From Caecitellus pseudoparvulus (taxonomy: Eukaryota > Bigyra: Bicosoecida), in the NCBI GenBank assembly GCA_965644315.1, contig CBFFRQ010000032.1, positions 248,001 through 312,000 on the forward strand: DNA of 64,000 bases, in the 5' to 3' direction. Under the pieces are notes generated by a model. That model ran no database searches and was not told the DNA's origin. It worked only from the letters and a program-made list of their open reading frames with translations. Numbering within the stretch: position 1 is the stretch's first letter; each line of letters starts with the position of its first letter. Positions 10,586 to 20,284 of this stretch are shown here, one piece after another. A program made the position numbers and the translations under genes.

Positions 10586-11852
10586 GTGCGCTCGCACGCC
10601 TGCCCGCTCGCCTGCCCCACAAGCCGAAGTGGCGACGTGCCAGCTCACGCCACACCCCGAACCGCAACGTTGCCTCGACCAGGCGCCTTGGCAGCCAACG
10701 CCAGCGAAAGCAGCAGCTGCAGCACGTTCCGAAAGGGGTTCCTTGTGCTCTTGTGTGGCTGCATTTGTGCTTGCTGTGCCATGCTTGGCAGGCTGTCAGC
10801 TGCAGCCCCCTGGACAGCAGCTGCTCGGCGGGGTGGACTGCGTGCTGGTCTCGCCTCCCTGACTTCAGCAGGCGCCCCTGTGCATGGTGGGGACACCTTG
10901 TTCGCTGGAGACCAGATCATGCCTGAGGCTGATGCGCGCTCGGGGCTCGCAGTGTCCCGCATCATCTTCCTTCGCCATGGCGAGGTGAGCTGGGAGCGCA
11001 CCGATTTCCGCAGTTGCAAACGGCAATCCAGGCAGCACCCACCACCGGCAACACTCTCCTTCACAGAGCGAAGGGAATGTGGATGAGGAGGCATATGTTC
11101 ACAACGCCGACTGGCGCATTCGCCTGACAGAGCGAGGCCGCCAGCAGGCCAGGGCCGCCGGCAAAGCCGTCATGGAGCTGATCGGCCCTGAGGCCAACCT
11201 GCACGTGTACGTGTCCCCCTACGCCCGCACCCGGGAGACATTGGCGCACATGTTAGAGTCTGTGCCAGAGGAGCGCGTCGTGCGCCTGCGTGAGGACCCG
11301 CGCATTTCGGAGCAGCAGTTTGGCAACTTTCAAAACGTCGCTGAAGTGCAGCAAGCGAAGCGTGAGCGGGCCACCTTCGGCAGGTTCTACTACCGCTTCC
11401 CGAATGGCGAGTCAGGCCTGGACGTGTATGCACGGGTGTCTTCATTCGTGTCCACCCTGTTTCGTGACCATGGCTTCGCGCGCACGCGCCGAGCGGCAAC
11501 TGCGTCGGAAGCCGCCACCGACACGGAAGCCTGGCGCAAGGACACGGTGCTGGTGGTGACCCACGGCCTCACCCTGCGCCTTCTGCTCATGCGCTACTTC
11601 CAATGGAGTGTGCGGGCTTTCGAGCAAACCAGCAACCCTGACAATGCCCAGCTGGTGGTGCTGGAGCGCCAGCCGGGTGTGGAGGAGAGCACGCCGGGGC
11701 ACTTCACGCTGGTGCGGGATGCGGGCATCCTGGCCCATGTGCCGCACTGCAATTGGGAGGCAGAGGGCAGTGGACGCCTGCGCCTCCGAGATGCGCCGTC
11801 CACCCGTGACTCCTGCGTTTCAGCTGGACTGCCCCCGGACGAGCAGACGTGA
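10586..11852 (+). CDS. Histidine phosphatase (phosphoglycerate mutase-like) with N-terminal hydrophobic segment
   Basis: The model has two exons, 10586-10984 and 11067-11852 (394 aa), with an 82-nt phase-0 intron cutting directly after the catalytic RHGE (about residues 130-133). The family uses this His as the phospho-acceptor; a second His lies in VVTHGLTLRLL (about 296-306). SEGNVDEEAY, LTERGRQQARAAG and VSPYARTRETLAHML follow the normal order. Residues 52-67 (FLVLLCGCICACCAML) form a likely signal anchor, so the enzyme probably acts at or across a membrane. The substrate is unknown: relatives include sugar-phosphate, acid and protein phosphatases. Several ATGs precede the hydrophobic stretch, so the exact start is uncertain. 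The gene converges on COG1 with 108 nt between stops. Confidence 0.82.
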
Positions 11853-11960
11853 GCGGCGAACCTGTCCATGAGCACAGGCTCCACGCTGCTAGTCCCTGCT
11901 GTGGTTCGCAGTCGTGGCGGCGCACTTGGGGATCCGCACGGTGCGATGTAGTTGGAGGAG

Positions 11961-14900
11961 TCACTGAGCAGCACCGCCGCTGGAGGCGCCAGGTGGACGC
12001 GTGCGTGAGCGGAGCGTCGCGGAAACAAGTTGCGTCAATGCACCCCAAGTATGCAGCGCCACCCCGCTGGCTTGCTGAGCGACGGCAGAGCCCGGCATCT
12101 CACCCGATGCAGGCTGAGAGGACTGGCCTCCGCTTGGGCCAAGGGGTGTCCCAGGTCCAGATCTACTTGCTGCTGGAGTGACTCCTTGGCCAGCCGCGGC
12201 AGGTGTCGCCAGGGCCAGCCCAGAGAAGTCGAGATTGGAAGGGAGGGGGAGCTCTAGCGGCGCACAGCGCAGTCCAGGCAGCCAATGCCCGGCCGTCCAC
12301 GAAGAAGGGGGGGCATTTGCCGAGGCAGTGGGGGCCGCTGGCGTTGACTGAGAGGTGCGCCGCTGCGTAGGCAGCGGCGCGCTGGCCCCCGCCCACCTCT
12401 GCACCACACTGTGGGCGAGCCTGGACCCCATGAGCACTGTGGCCGGGGGTGTGGAGGAGGAGGGGAGGGGGGGGGTGGGCAGCACCAGGTGAGGGGGGGG
12501 CGGTGCGAGGGCCAGGGGTGTGTGGCCCCCCCTTGTGCCCCCCAAGGGCAGCACACGCCGCAGCACTTCCCCCCCCTCCCGCACCTGTCGCTTCCAGCCC
12601 CGACTCATAGCAGAGGGGGCCTTTGGCACCAGCCCCGTCCGCAGCATGGGGCTGCAGCTCAACGTGGCGGCTGCCTGCTGGGCGGCACTGGCTGCACTGG
12701 CAAGCAAGGCATCCTCCACCAGTGCCCACTCCACCGCATCCACCGCGTCGCCCTCCTCCACCGCCAGAGCTGCCAAGGCCTCCCCCACGTGCCAGGCACC
12801 GTCCCTAGTGGGCACGCCTGTGGCAGCTGCCCAAGTGGACCCAGGCCCTGCAGGCGTCAGAGCAACGGTGCTGGAGTCACTGGCAGGGCAGTGAGCCCAT
12901 GTCGCCGTGGGCAGGCGGGGCTCGGAAGACAGCACCTCGCCCGGGCAGGTCCCTTGCAGGACAGCCCGGAGTGACCAGGCCTCGGCCACACACCGCAGGC
13001 GGAGGGCGTCTCCTGCGCCCTCGGGCAACGCACCAAGGTGCAGTCGCAAGGTCTCGGAGACGCTGGTCGCGAACACGGAGCCACAAGCCTGGAACACCCG
13101 CCGCGCCACGACATCATCTCTGCGAGAGTCCAAGGCGCTGGCGTGCTGCAGTCCTTCCACAGCCTGGGCCGATGGGGGGGCGGCGTCCATGCTGCCTTGC
13201 GCGGACCCTGCCTGGGCCGCGGACACTGGGCCCAGGCCAGCCTCCTGTCCACAAGCTGCCAAGGCAGCCTGCGTGGCGCTGGCGTCCGCGGGGGCACCCA
13301 CTGTGCTGGCCACCGCATTCAAATGCAGCAGGCACCGCTGCAAGTCGTGAGAGGCGCCGATGGGCAGTGCAGTGCGTGTGGCGGCGGCGCCCTCCCCCTC
13401 TTCCTCATCCACCAGCCATGCCCACGTGCCACTGGCACACAGCAGGCGAGGCGGTGCGCCCACTTCTCCTCGCTGCCAGTGCCAGCCTGCCACAGCTCGC
13501 CTGTAGGCGTCAGCCACAGGCTCAGCCAGTCGGCGCCCCAGCTCTCCCGTCACAGCATGCAGGCGGGGCGAGTCTGGCAGGGGTACACCCAGCACGGAGC
13601 AGCCAGCGGCGAACACCCGGTGGGCAACGGCACAGCGGAAAGCCAGGCCGCCCACGCCATCCTGGTCTGCGTCGCCCCCCTGCCCCCCTGGCGCTTCCAG
13701 CGCTGCTGCCAACGCGCCTTGCCACAGTGCGTGCCTGGCCGCATCACTGTTCAGGGCGCCCAACGCGCCGAGGGCGGCCTGACACTCCAGCACAGACTGC
13801 ACGAGGCAGTGGCAGCCAGCGCTGGCCAAAGCAGCAAGGACACCCTGCAGCTCCAGGCCAGCAGCCCCGTCTGCTGCTGCCTGGAGTGCGGCAATGGCCA
13901 CCCTGCCGTGGGGCGTGTCCCCTGCGGCGTGAGTCACTGGAGTCAGTGGCACGCGCACTCGGGCGAGGGGGGTGGCAGCCCAGGCCATCAGCCGCCCATC
14001 AACTACAGTGCGCGTGGGGTGTGACTCTTGGGGCTCTTCGCGGCGGTCCACGACACAGCGGAGGGTGTGCAGCCCATCCCCGTCCCCGGCCCCTTCCAAC
14101 GCCCGCAGCAGCGCCACTGCGGAAGGAGGGGAGGCGATGTCCGCTGCGCGGGGCACTTCACCGCGGCAGCCGGCACTGTGGAGTGCGGTGGCAGTGCTCC
14201 AAGCCTGGCTCGCGACACTAGCGAGGTCCGCCAGCATGTCGCCGTGCGACGTGGCGACGCCTTCCCGCACGCTCCCGGCTGCCTCGGCGCAAGCTGCCTC
14301 CAACGCATCGCTGACAGGGGCCCACACTGCGGTGAAGATGGCCCGGGTCGACGGGGGGGCACTCGCCTCGGTCGGGTGTTGTGCTTGGTACGCCTCCAGC
14401 AGGGCAGTGGGGGGAGTGGCGGGCTCAGGCGCCCCAGACAGGGCGGCTCGGATGCCCTGTGCACGCCGGGCAGCTTGGGAGGGGTGTGCAGGGGGGGCTA
14501 TGCCGTCCCTCACCCCAGCTGCGATGCTCGCAGGGCCCCTTGCCATGGCTTCTCCAAGAGCAGCCAGCACAGCTGCCTTGGCAGGCGGCGGTGCCCCACT
14601 GACCTCCCCACTCGCCTGCCTCAGAGCAGCCTGCACCGCACGGGTCAGGGAGGGGGGCAGGCTGCTGGGCAACGCCGCTTGGCCCGCCTGCAGCATGCGG
14701 GCCTGCAATCTGCCCTCTGCATCTGCCTCCCCCGTCCACGCAGCAGCAAAGGACAAGGCAGCCCACAGCTGCGTCACTGCCGTGCCCGGCTCGCCCTGAA
14801 CGGCCAGCGCCTCGCAAGCAGCCAAGCTGGCTTCCAGAGACCGCGGGATGAGGGCCATTACCGACGCACCAGTGGAATCCTCGAGAACATGGGCACATAG

Positions 14901-15552
14901 AGCCTGGCATGCCAGCAGCGCTGGCAATGCAGCGCCTTGAGGCTGCCCTTGTGACTCGGCCTCCGCCCGGAAACGCAGCTGGCGTGCCATGACGCACAGT
15001 GAACGCACTCGAGCAGGGCTGGCGGGTGGATCAATGGCCTGCAGCGCTGCGTGCAAGGCCAGCAACGCAGCGGCACTGCCCATCATGTCCTGGGGCGTGT
15101 CTGCTGCCCAAGCCTGCTGCACTGCGCTGGCGCAAGCCGCTGACAGGGCGGGGTGTGCAGCGGCCTGGGACGATGCCTCGGGGACCTCCGAGCACGACTG
15201 TGTCGCTGGGGCTGCTTGCACCACTCCCTGCACAGCTATGCGCTCCAGGGCCGACGTCAAGTTTGCCGTGGCGGACTGAAAGCTCTCCAGCCTGGCCAGC
15301 ACGCTTGCCGCTTCATCAGCACTGGCCACCAAGTCCAAGAAGCGGTCACCGACGAGGTCGTGCAGCTTGTTTCGATTAGCTTCGTGTTCTTCCCTGTAGG
15401 TGGGGGGGGCGGCGGAAGCTGTGTGTGGTGACGGCAGCGACCCTCGCAAGCCGAGGCGCAGCTCACCTCATCCGTCCAACTTCCGCACGCACAGCAGCGA
15501 TGCTTGCCGCGCCCATCAACGAATCTACGTCCTTGAACGACTGGCCTTCCAT
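11961..15552 (-). CDS. COG1: Conserved oligomeric Golgi complex subunit 1
   Basis: COG1 belongs to lobe A of the COG tether, which recycles Golgi glycosylation enzymes. The model has two exons, read 15552-15467 and 15393-11961 (1172 aa), with a 73-nt intron splitting an Arg codon. The N-terminus reads MEGQSFKDVDSLM, then AEVGRMR joined to EEHEANRNKLHDLVGDRF and LDLVASADEAASVLARLE. This is the COG1/Vps51-type helical signature (residues about 20-75) seen at the start of COG1 proteins. The remainder is long and Ala-rich, predicted mostly helical, as expected for a CATCHR-family tether. The last 200 residues are rich in Pro and Ser. The length is slightly above human COG1 (about 980 aa). It heads a run of five minus-strand genes. 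Confidence 0.78.
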
Positions 15553-15998
15553 TCTTTTGCAAAGACTGATCGCCAGAAATGTTTCAAGTACACTGTCGAC
15601 TGCTTCCTTGGACAGCAGGTGCTGTCGCTACTTCGGGCACGTGGCCCAAGCCAGGCCACAACCTGCGCCAGCCAATGCACCACCCTCTGCCGAAGCAGCC
15701 CTGTGCCCGACACACAAGGGCGACGCAGTCGTCGACGGCCTTCACGCTGCCTTGGGTTGAAAGTGGATATCTGCCGCGATTGTGTTGCATTTGGGTGGCT
15801 CTGTCGGTGGACAGCTCACCGCGGCGTGCACTGCGCCGCAGAGCATGCCCACAGGGAGTGCTCAGGAAGCCCATCCCTACTTGCGTGCTGCTCAGCTCCC
15901 ACGTTTCTTCAGCTGGACCCCTGCTTTACGCACGCCACGCTGCTTGCAGGGCACCTGCCCGGCCAACTGTCCCATGCCCCTGCTTCCGTCTCGGCCCC
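15553..15998. other. Spacer between the small Tim gene and COG1
   Basis: These 446 nt hold the 3' end of the Tim gene and the COG1 promoter, both on the minus strand. Plus-strand open frames here are short, overlap COG1 exon 1 in antisense, and show no conserved motif. Confidence 0.4.
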
Positions 15999-16512
15999 TC
16001 ACTGCTGCCCTGCAGGGACGGTCAAGCCTTGCACAACATTGCCAAACTCAGACGCCTGTTCGAAGGGGGCGCAAAGGCGTGGGCGCTGAGGCGCTGCACG
16101 CGGGTGCGTTGGAGAGCGAGGCCTGGGGCACGCACCACAACTTTGAACGTGTGCATGTACGCAGCCTGGCAGTTGTTGATGCAGCCACGCTGGCGTTCTG
16201 TCAAGCTGTCTTGGGCAGGTGGGCTGGTGATGCAGCGCTTGAAGCAGATCGTGTCGGCATTCTGGGCAAGGCAACGGCGGGCGTGTTGCTGGGTAGCGCA
16301 AATTCCGCAGGCAAGCGTCGCGCCCGCCCTACGTTTGAGATGTTCAGAGACAAGGCAGTGCTGGTGTACTTGCTCAGCTGTGTGGAAGCGTTCAGATAGG
16401 GTGCGGGGCGTGTCTGGGCAGTTTGCCGGGTGTGCGCAGCACACACCTGACCAGTGACGGCTGCTTCCAGCCGAGGCGTCATGGCGCCCGGCCGACTGCT
16501 GTCCGAAGCCAT
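15999..16512 (-). CDS. Small Tim chaperone (Tim8/Tim13-like, twin CX3C)
   Basis: Small Tims escort hydrophobic precursors across the mitochondrial intermembrane space. The model has four tiny exons, read 16512-16447, 16377-16333, 16261-16136 and 16055-15999 (66, 45, 126 and 57 nt; 97 aa), with introns of 69, 71 and 80 nt, all phase 0. Exon 3 carries the diagnostic twin CX3C: ICFKRCITSPPAQDS, then GCINNCQAAYMHTFKVV, with 15 residues between the pairs. The ITSP after the first pair and the CxxxCxxxYM pattern resemble Tim13/Tim8 more than Tim9/Tim10. Total length (about 100 aa) is normal. Exons 1, 2 and 4 rest on splice signals and phase alone. It lies 108 nt downstream of the FANCL stop on the same strand. 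Confidence 0.75.
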
Positions 16513-16620
16513 GGCAGGCGTGGGTCAGCGGCAGGCAACACTCTGCGCTGGAGAAGAAGTTCTCAGCGTCACGTGGGGAAGCGTGTAATGTTTCAGGAGA
16601 GAGAGTGTTGCGGTGTCATC

Positions 16621-17808
16621 TCACGGGGCTGGCACTGACATCGCGGCGCCACAGAAAGGACATGCCCCGTGCAGGCGCTGAAAGACTTGCTTGCAAGTGC
16701 TGTCGAAGGCCAAGGCGGCCTGCAAGCAAGGCAGGTGGTACGGTCGGCGGCAGGCTTCGGAGGCGCAAAACTCCCACTCGCAAGTGGCGGCAGCGCCCCC
16801 ATGGTCACCCGGTGCAGCATCGCTCCAGCAGATGCCACACTCGTGGCGCACCAGCCGCACATCGGCTGGCTCCAGCCCCTGACCTGACTCTTCAGCAAAC
16901 AGGATCGGTCGCAGGGCACTCGCCATATCGGCCGCGCTGGCCCCTTGCCACTCGTGGCGCCCGCCCAGCGCCTTTGCAATACGGCGCTGCAACGATGCAG
17001 TGAGGTCTGTGGGGCCCCATAGGGTGATGCGTGGCCGTGGAAGGGAAGAGCTCTGTGAGTCTTGAGAAGCAGGGGTGTACCGGTCGCCGTGGACGTGTGC
17101 TGTGCTGCCTGGCCGGAAGGCGAACGTGACGGCGCCGTCGGTCGCCACAACACCGCCTGCCTCGCGCTGCAAGGCCTGCACCAGCGCTGCATGCCAGTCA
17201 ATGAGGGCTGTCACGTGCTTGTCCAGGGCAATGCGCACTTCGGGTGAGCCTGGGCACTCCGACAGGGCGCCCGTGCCAGGCAGAGGCAAGCACGGGAAAG
17301 CAGCATGCAGCGCCTGCGCGTGGCGCCAGACGAGAGAATGGCAGAGAGCGAGGGCCATGTCAAGGGCGGCGCAGACGTCCAGAGCCCATGCAGCCGCAGC
17401 ATCCACGCTCTGGGCCGTTGACGGGGAGGCTTCAGGGGTGTCCCATGCCTCGCTTGCAGGAGCACTTGCTTGGCTACTTGTGACACCAGAGAGCGCCCCT
17501 GGGGCCGTGGAAGGAGAAGGCGGGACAGCAGGGAGCCGTCCTCGTGAGCCATGGCAAGTGTCTACCTCTACCAGACATGGCAACACTGGCCAGGTGGCAT
17601 GTGCACTGGCCAAGGTTTGGCCGGTGTCGGGACAGGTGCGGAACTTGAGGGTGACGCCATGCACCTTGCCATGCGCGCCTTCCACGTTCAGCTGCACGGC
17701 ATCGAGGGAGGGGCTGACGCTGACGACGTCTTTCCAGCCAATGCACTCGCACAGCGCAACACAGCGAGCAGCTTGGACGGCTGGGACGAGCGGGCCAGCC
17801 GCCTGCAT
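16621..17808 (-). CDS. FANCL: E3 ubiquitin ligase FANCL (Fanconi anaemia)
   Basis: FANCL mono-ubiquitinates FANCD2/FANCI in DNA interstrand crosslink repair. The single exon encodes 395 aa (human FANCL is 375). The early segment CECIGWKDVVSV...GKVHGVTLKFRTCPDTG matches the start of the central UBC-like region of plant FANCL. The C-terminal RING-type domain starts at about residue 321 (CGICWSDAAP), followed by CEWEFCASEACRRPYHLPCL and ending GACPFCGAAMSVPAP. The zinc ligands CxxC, C, CxxxxxxH, C and CPFC are all present. The first in-frame ATG after the NOP56 stop is at 17808. Upstream frame stays open without a better start, so a short extra exon is possible. The human-type N-terminal ELF domain seems absent or much diverged. 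Confidence 0.85.
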   Translation of the reverse strand: MQAAGPLVPAVQAARCVALCECIGWKDVVSVSPSLDAVQLNVEGAHGKVHGVTLKFRTCPDTGQTLASAHATWPVLPCLVEVDTCHGSRGRLPAVPPSPSTAPGALSGVTSSQASAPASEAWDTPEASPSTAQSVDAAAAWALDVCAALDMALALCHSLVWRHAQALHAAFPCLPLPGTGALSECPGSPEVRIALDKHVTALIDWHAALVQALQREAGGVVATDGAVTFAFRPGSTAHVHGDRYTPASQDSQSSSLPRPRITLWGPTDLTASLQRRIAKALGGRHEWQGASAADMASALRPILFAEESGQGLEPADVRLVRHECGICWSDAAPGDHGGAAATCEWEFCASEACRRPYHLPCLQAALAFDSTCKQVFQRLHGACPFCGAAMSVPAP

Positions 17809-18019
17809 GCTCAAACGGGAAAGTGCGCGAGCGCTCCCAGCAATAGCGCTGCCAACGCCCCCCTCACTGGACAGCGGCCCGGGCAGGCCGCAGTGCCAAG
17901 CAAAGGTATGGTGCGACAAACCATTCAAGGCACGCCGCAGGTGGTTATTGACAGAGCTCCTGGCCGCGCACGCTGCATTGCGGAGTGATAGTTTGGGGGG
18001 GGGGTGGCACCAGGAGGCC

Positions 18020-20017
18020 TTACGCAGACTTCTTGGACTTCTTCTCCTTCTTGGACTTCTTCTCCTTCTTCTCCTTCTTCTCCTTCTTCTCCTTCTTGGA
18101 CTTCTTGGCAGAGGAGGGCTCTGTGGCGCTGTCTTCGCTCTCGGGCTCGGCGGCGGCGGCGGCGGCGGCGGCGGCAGGGGCGGGCGCGGCCTCCTCGCGG
18201 CTGCGCTTCTTGGCCTTCTTCTCCTTCTTCTCCTTCTTGGACTTCTTGGACTTCTTGCTGCTGTCGCCAGAGGAGTCGTCGTCGTCGTCGTGGGCGGCGG
18301 CGGCGCCGGCGCCACGCGTGGTGGCAGCGGCGGCGGCTGACGCCTCGGCCATCAGGGGCGCCACATCGTCCAGCACCTCGCGCATGGCGTCCACGTTGCG
18401 CTTGGGGGCGGTGCCGGTCTCGTAGAAGGACAGGCGCTCCTCCACCTGATCCCGCATCTTCTCTCCGAACTTCGCGGTGGTGAAGTCGGCGAAGGAGTCG
18501 ATGCGGCTGGCGATGGCGCACTTGTTGGCGAGGTAGCGGGAGATGCGGCCCTTGTTCTTGGCGCCTGCCCGGCCGATGAAGGAGGAGTGGAAGATGAGGC
18601 CGTACTTGGGCGTGTTTCCGCGAGTCTTGAGGGCGCGGAAGAGCGCCTTCTCGGCGCCCAGGATCTGGATGGTGGAGGCGGGGGACTTGGCCAGGGAGGT
18701 GAGGGAGCCGGCGTGGGAGATGAGGCGCGCGCCGACCTGCTCGCCGATGAGGGCGGAGAGGTTGGGCGCCACGTTGTGCATCTTCTCGATGAGGTACGTG
18801 TGGATGTCTGCGCGGTGCTCGGCCAGGGAGATGACGCGGTTGGTGAAGGCGTCCACGGAGATCATGTCCACCTCGGAGCAGTCCATGCCCATGGAGGAGC
18901 GCGCGGCGTCCAGGACGGCCTTGCTCAGGTCCTCGTCCAGGGTCAGCTCCGTGAGCTTGGGCAGGGACTCCTCAGACAGCGTGGAGCGGCGGCCGATGAA
19001 CTGGGCCACCCGGGCGTACATGTAGTTGTCCTTCACGATCTTGGACAGCTCGGGGAAGTGCCAGCCGTACCACTCCTTGATGCGCATGGCGAAGGTGTTC
19101 AGGTCCTTGTCCAGCTGGTCCAGCAGGCAGATGGCCTGGATGATCATGTTGTCGGAGCGGTTCACGTTGAACTTCACCTTGGCGCGGGAGTAGGAGTGTG
19201 CCAGACCCAGCTGAGCCTTCTCCATGGCCCCGCCCTCCAGACCCTTCACCAGGGCTGCCAAGTGCATGCGCGCGCCACGCAGCAGCTCGAACACCTGCAC
19301 ACGGGACGTAAGGCGGGATGTGCACCATGCTCCAGGCACCTGACCATGCGCCATGCGGCGCCCGGGCCGAGGCAACAGCGTGCAGGCTGAAGCGCCTGGC
19401 ACAGCACCACAACGCCTTCCCGGGCGCGAGTGGGTCAGGCACGCACCGTCTCGTTCACCGTGCAGGGCACGCCGACAGATTCCTGAATGGCAGTGCCAAT
19501 CTTGGGCTCCATCTGCACACAGGCGCCGGCGGTGGGGGGCGTGCAGGGAGCAATCAAAGACCCAGCGTGTTCGGCTTGGCAGGTGCCCGATGGTGTGCAG
19601 CACGTACGACGCCCAGCTGGAACTTTGCCTTCTTGCCAGGCTTGACCTTGGGCAGGTTCATCTCCAGGAAGGTCTTCAAGCCCTCGTTCACGATGCCTGG
19701 CGTAGGAAGGCGGCGGAGCGGAGCACGGTGAGGCCAGGGCTGGCGTGGGTGCCGTGCGGAATTGAGGCACCGCGGCACGCCTCCCAAGGCCCCCTGCGCG
19801 CCCACCACGCACCTTCAGAGACGTCGTTGATGTTCTGCAGGGCATCTTCCGCGGACTCAAAGGCCTGGAAGGCGGTCAGCTTGACCATCTTGCTGAACTT
19901 GGACAGGTCGCCGACGGCGGACACCATCGCCTTGGACTGGGCGGCAACCTCCTCAGCCTCCACCACCTCCATCAGGCCATACCCGGAGGCAGCCTCGAAC
20001 AGCAGGTACAACGCCAT
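18020..20017 (-). CDS. NOP56: Nucleolar protein 56, box C/D snoRNP core
   Basis: NOP56 is a scaffold of box C/D snoRNPs that guide 2'-O-methylation of rRNA. The model has four exons, read 20017-19813, 19696-19608, 19512-19447 and 19294-18020 (544 aa). All junctions keep phase and recreate the known protein: [72 protein letters not shown]. The Nop domain contains [17 protein letters not shown] and [18 protein letters not shown], the wording typical of NOP56 rather than NOP58 (KSRRDTPKYG in the latter). [18 protein letters not shown] follows. The C-terminus (about 455-544) is a Lys/Glu-rich tail with a poly-Ala patch, usual for nucleolar Nop proteins. Identity is very secure. Confidence 0.96.
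18023..18270. repeat. Low-complexity Lys/Glu-coding tract (NOP56 tail)
   Basis: The plus strand shows runs of ctt, ctc and tcc triplets flanking a gcg-repeat near 18148-18174. It encodes KKE/KKS repeats and a poly-Ala run at the end of NOP56. The pyrimidine-rich strand bias is strong, but codon periodicity is intact. Confidence 0.85.
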
Positions 20018-20284
20018 ATCGATGAGGGAGTTCGCGTGTGCAGGCGGCAGGGCCAGCGGTCGAAGCAGACTCCGTTCGGGTTGCGGAATTTCGCCGGGTG
20101 TGCGGCGCTTGCAGGAAGTCGTGCACCTGCGATGGATCTCGCAGAGGCAGGGAGGAAGCGAGCGTGGGGCTGTGAAAAGTACTGCCTGGCCGGGGGCGTG
20201 CATGGCCGTGCCAGCTGGCACGCTGCATGCTCCCCCCCTCCAACCCCCCCACAGCCTGGCCTGGTTCGGGGCTGCGGAGTGCAT

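Noticed and set aside
12899-14221. Plus-strand open frame of 440 codons
   Set aside because: It is antisense to COG1 in high-GC sequence; its translation is Arg/Pro/His-rich with no family motif.
15579-16457. Overlapping plus-strand frames (including 15782-16399) ending in an apparently ordered segment
   Set aside because: The minus strand encodes a small Tim with a diagnostic twin CX3C motif across the same bases, so these are antisense shadows.
17809-18315. Upstream extension of the FANCL frame
   Set aside because: It is open only because of the NOP56 tail repeats; Pro/Arg-rich translation and overlap with the NOP56 stop make it non-coding in that frame.
17075-18340. Plus-strand frame of 421 codons with a long Leu run
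   Set aside because: It is antisense to FANCL and the NOP56 tail; the poly-Leu comes from the Lys/Glu tract read backwards.
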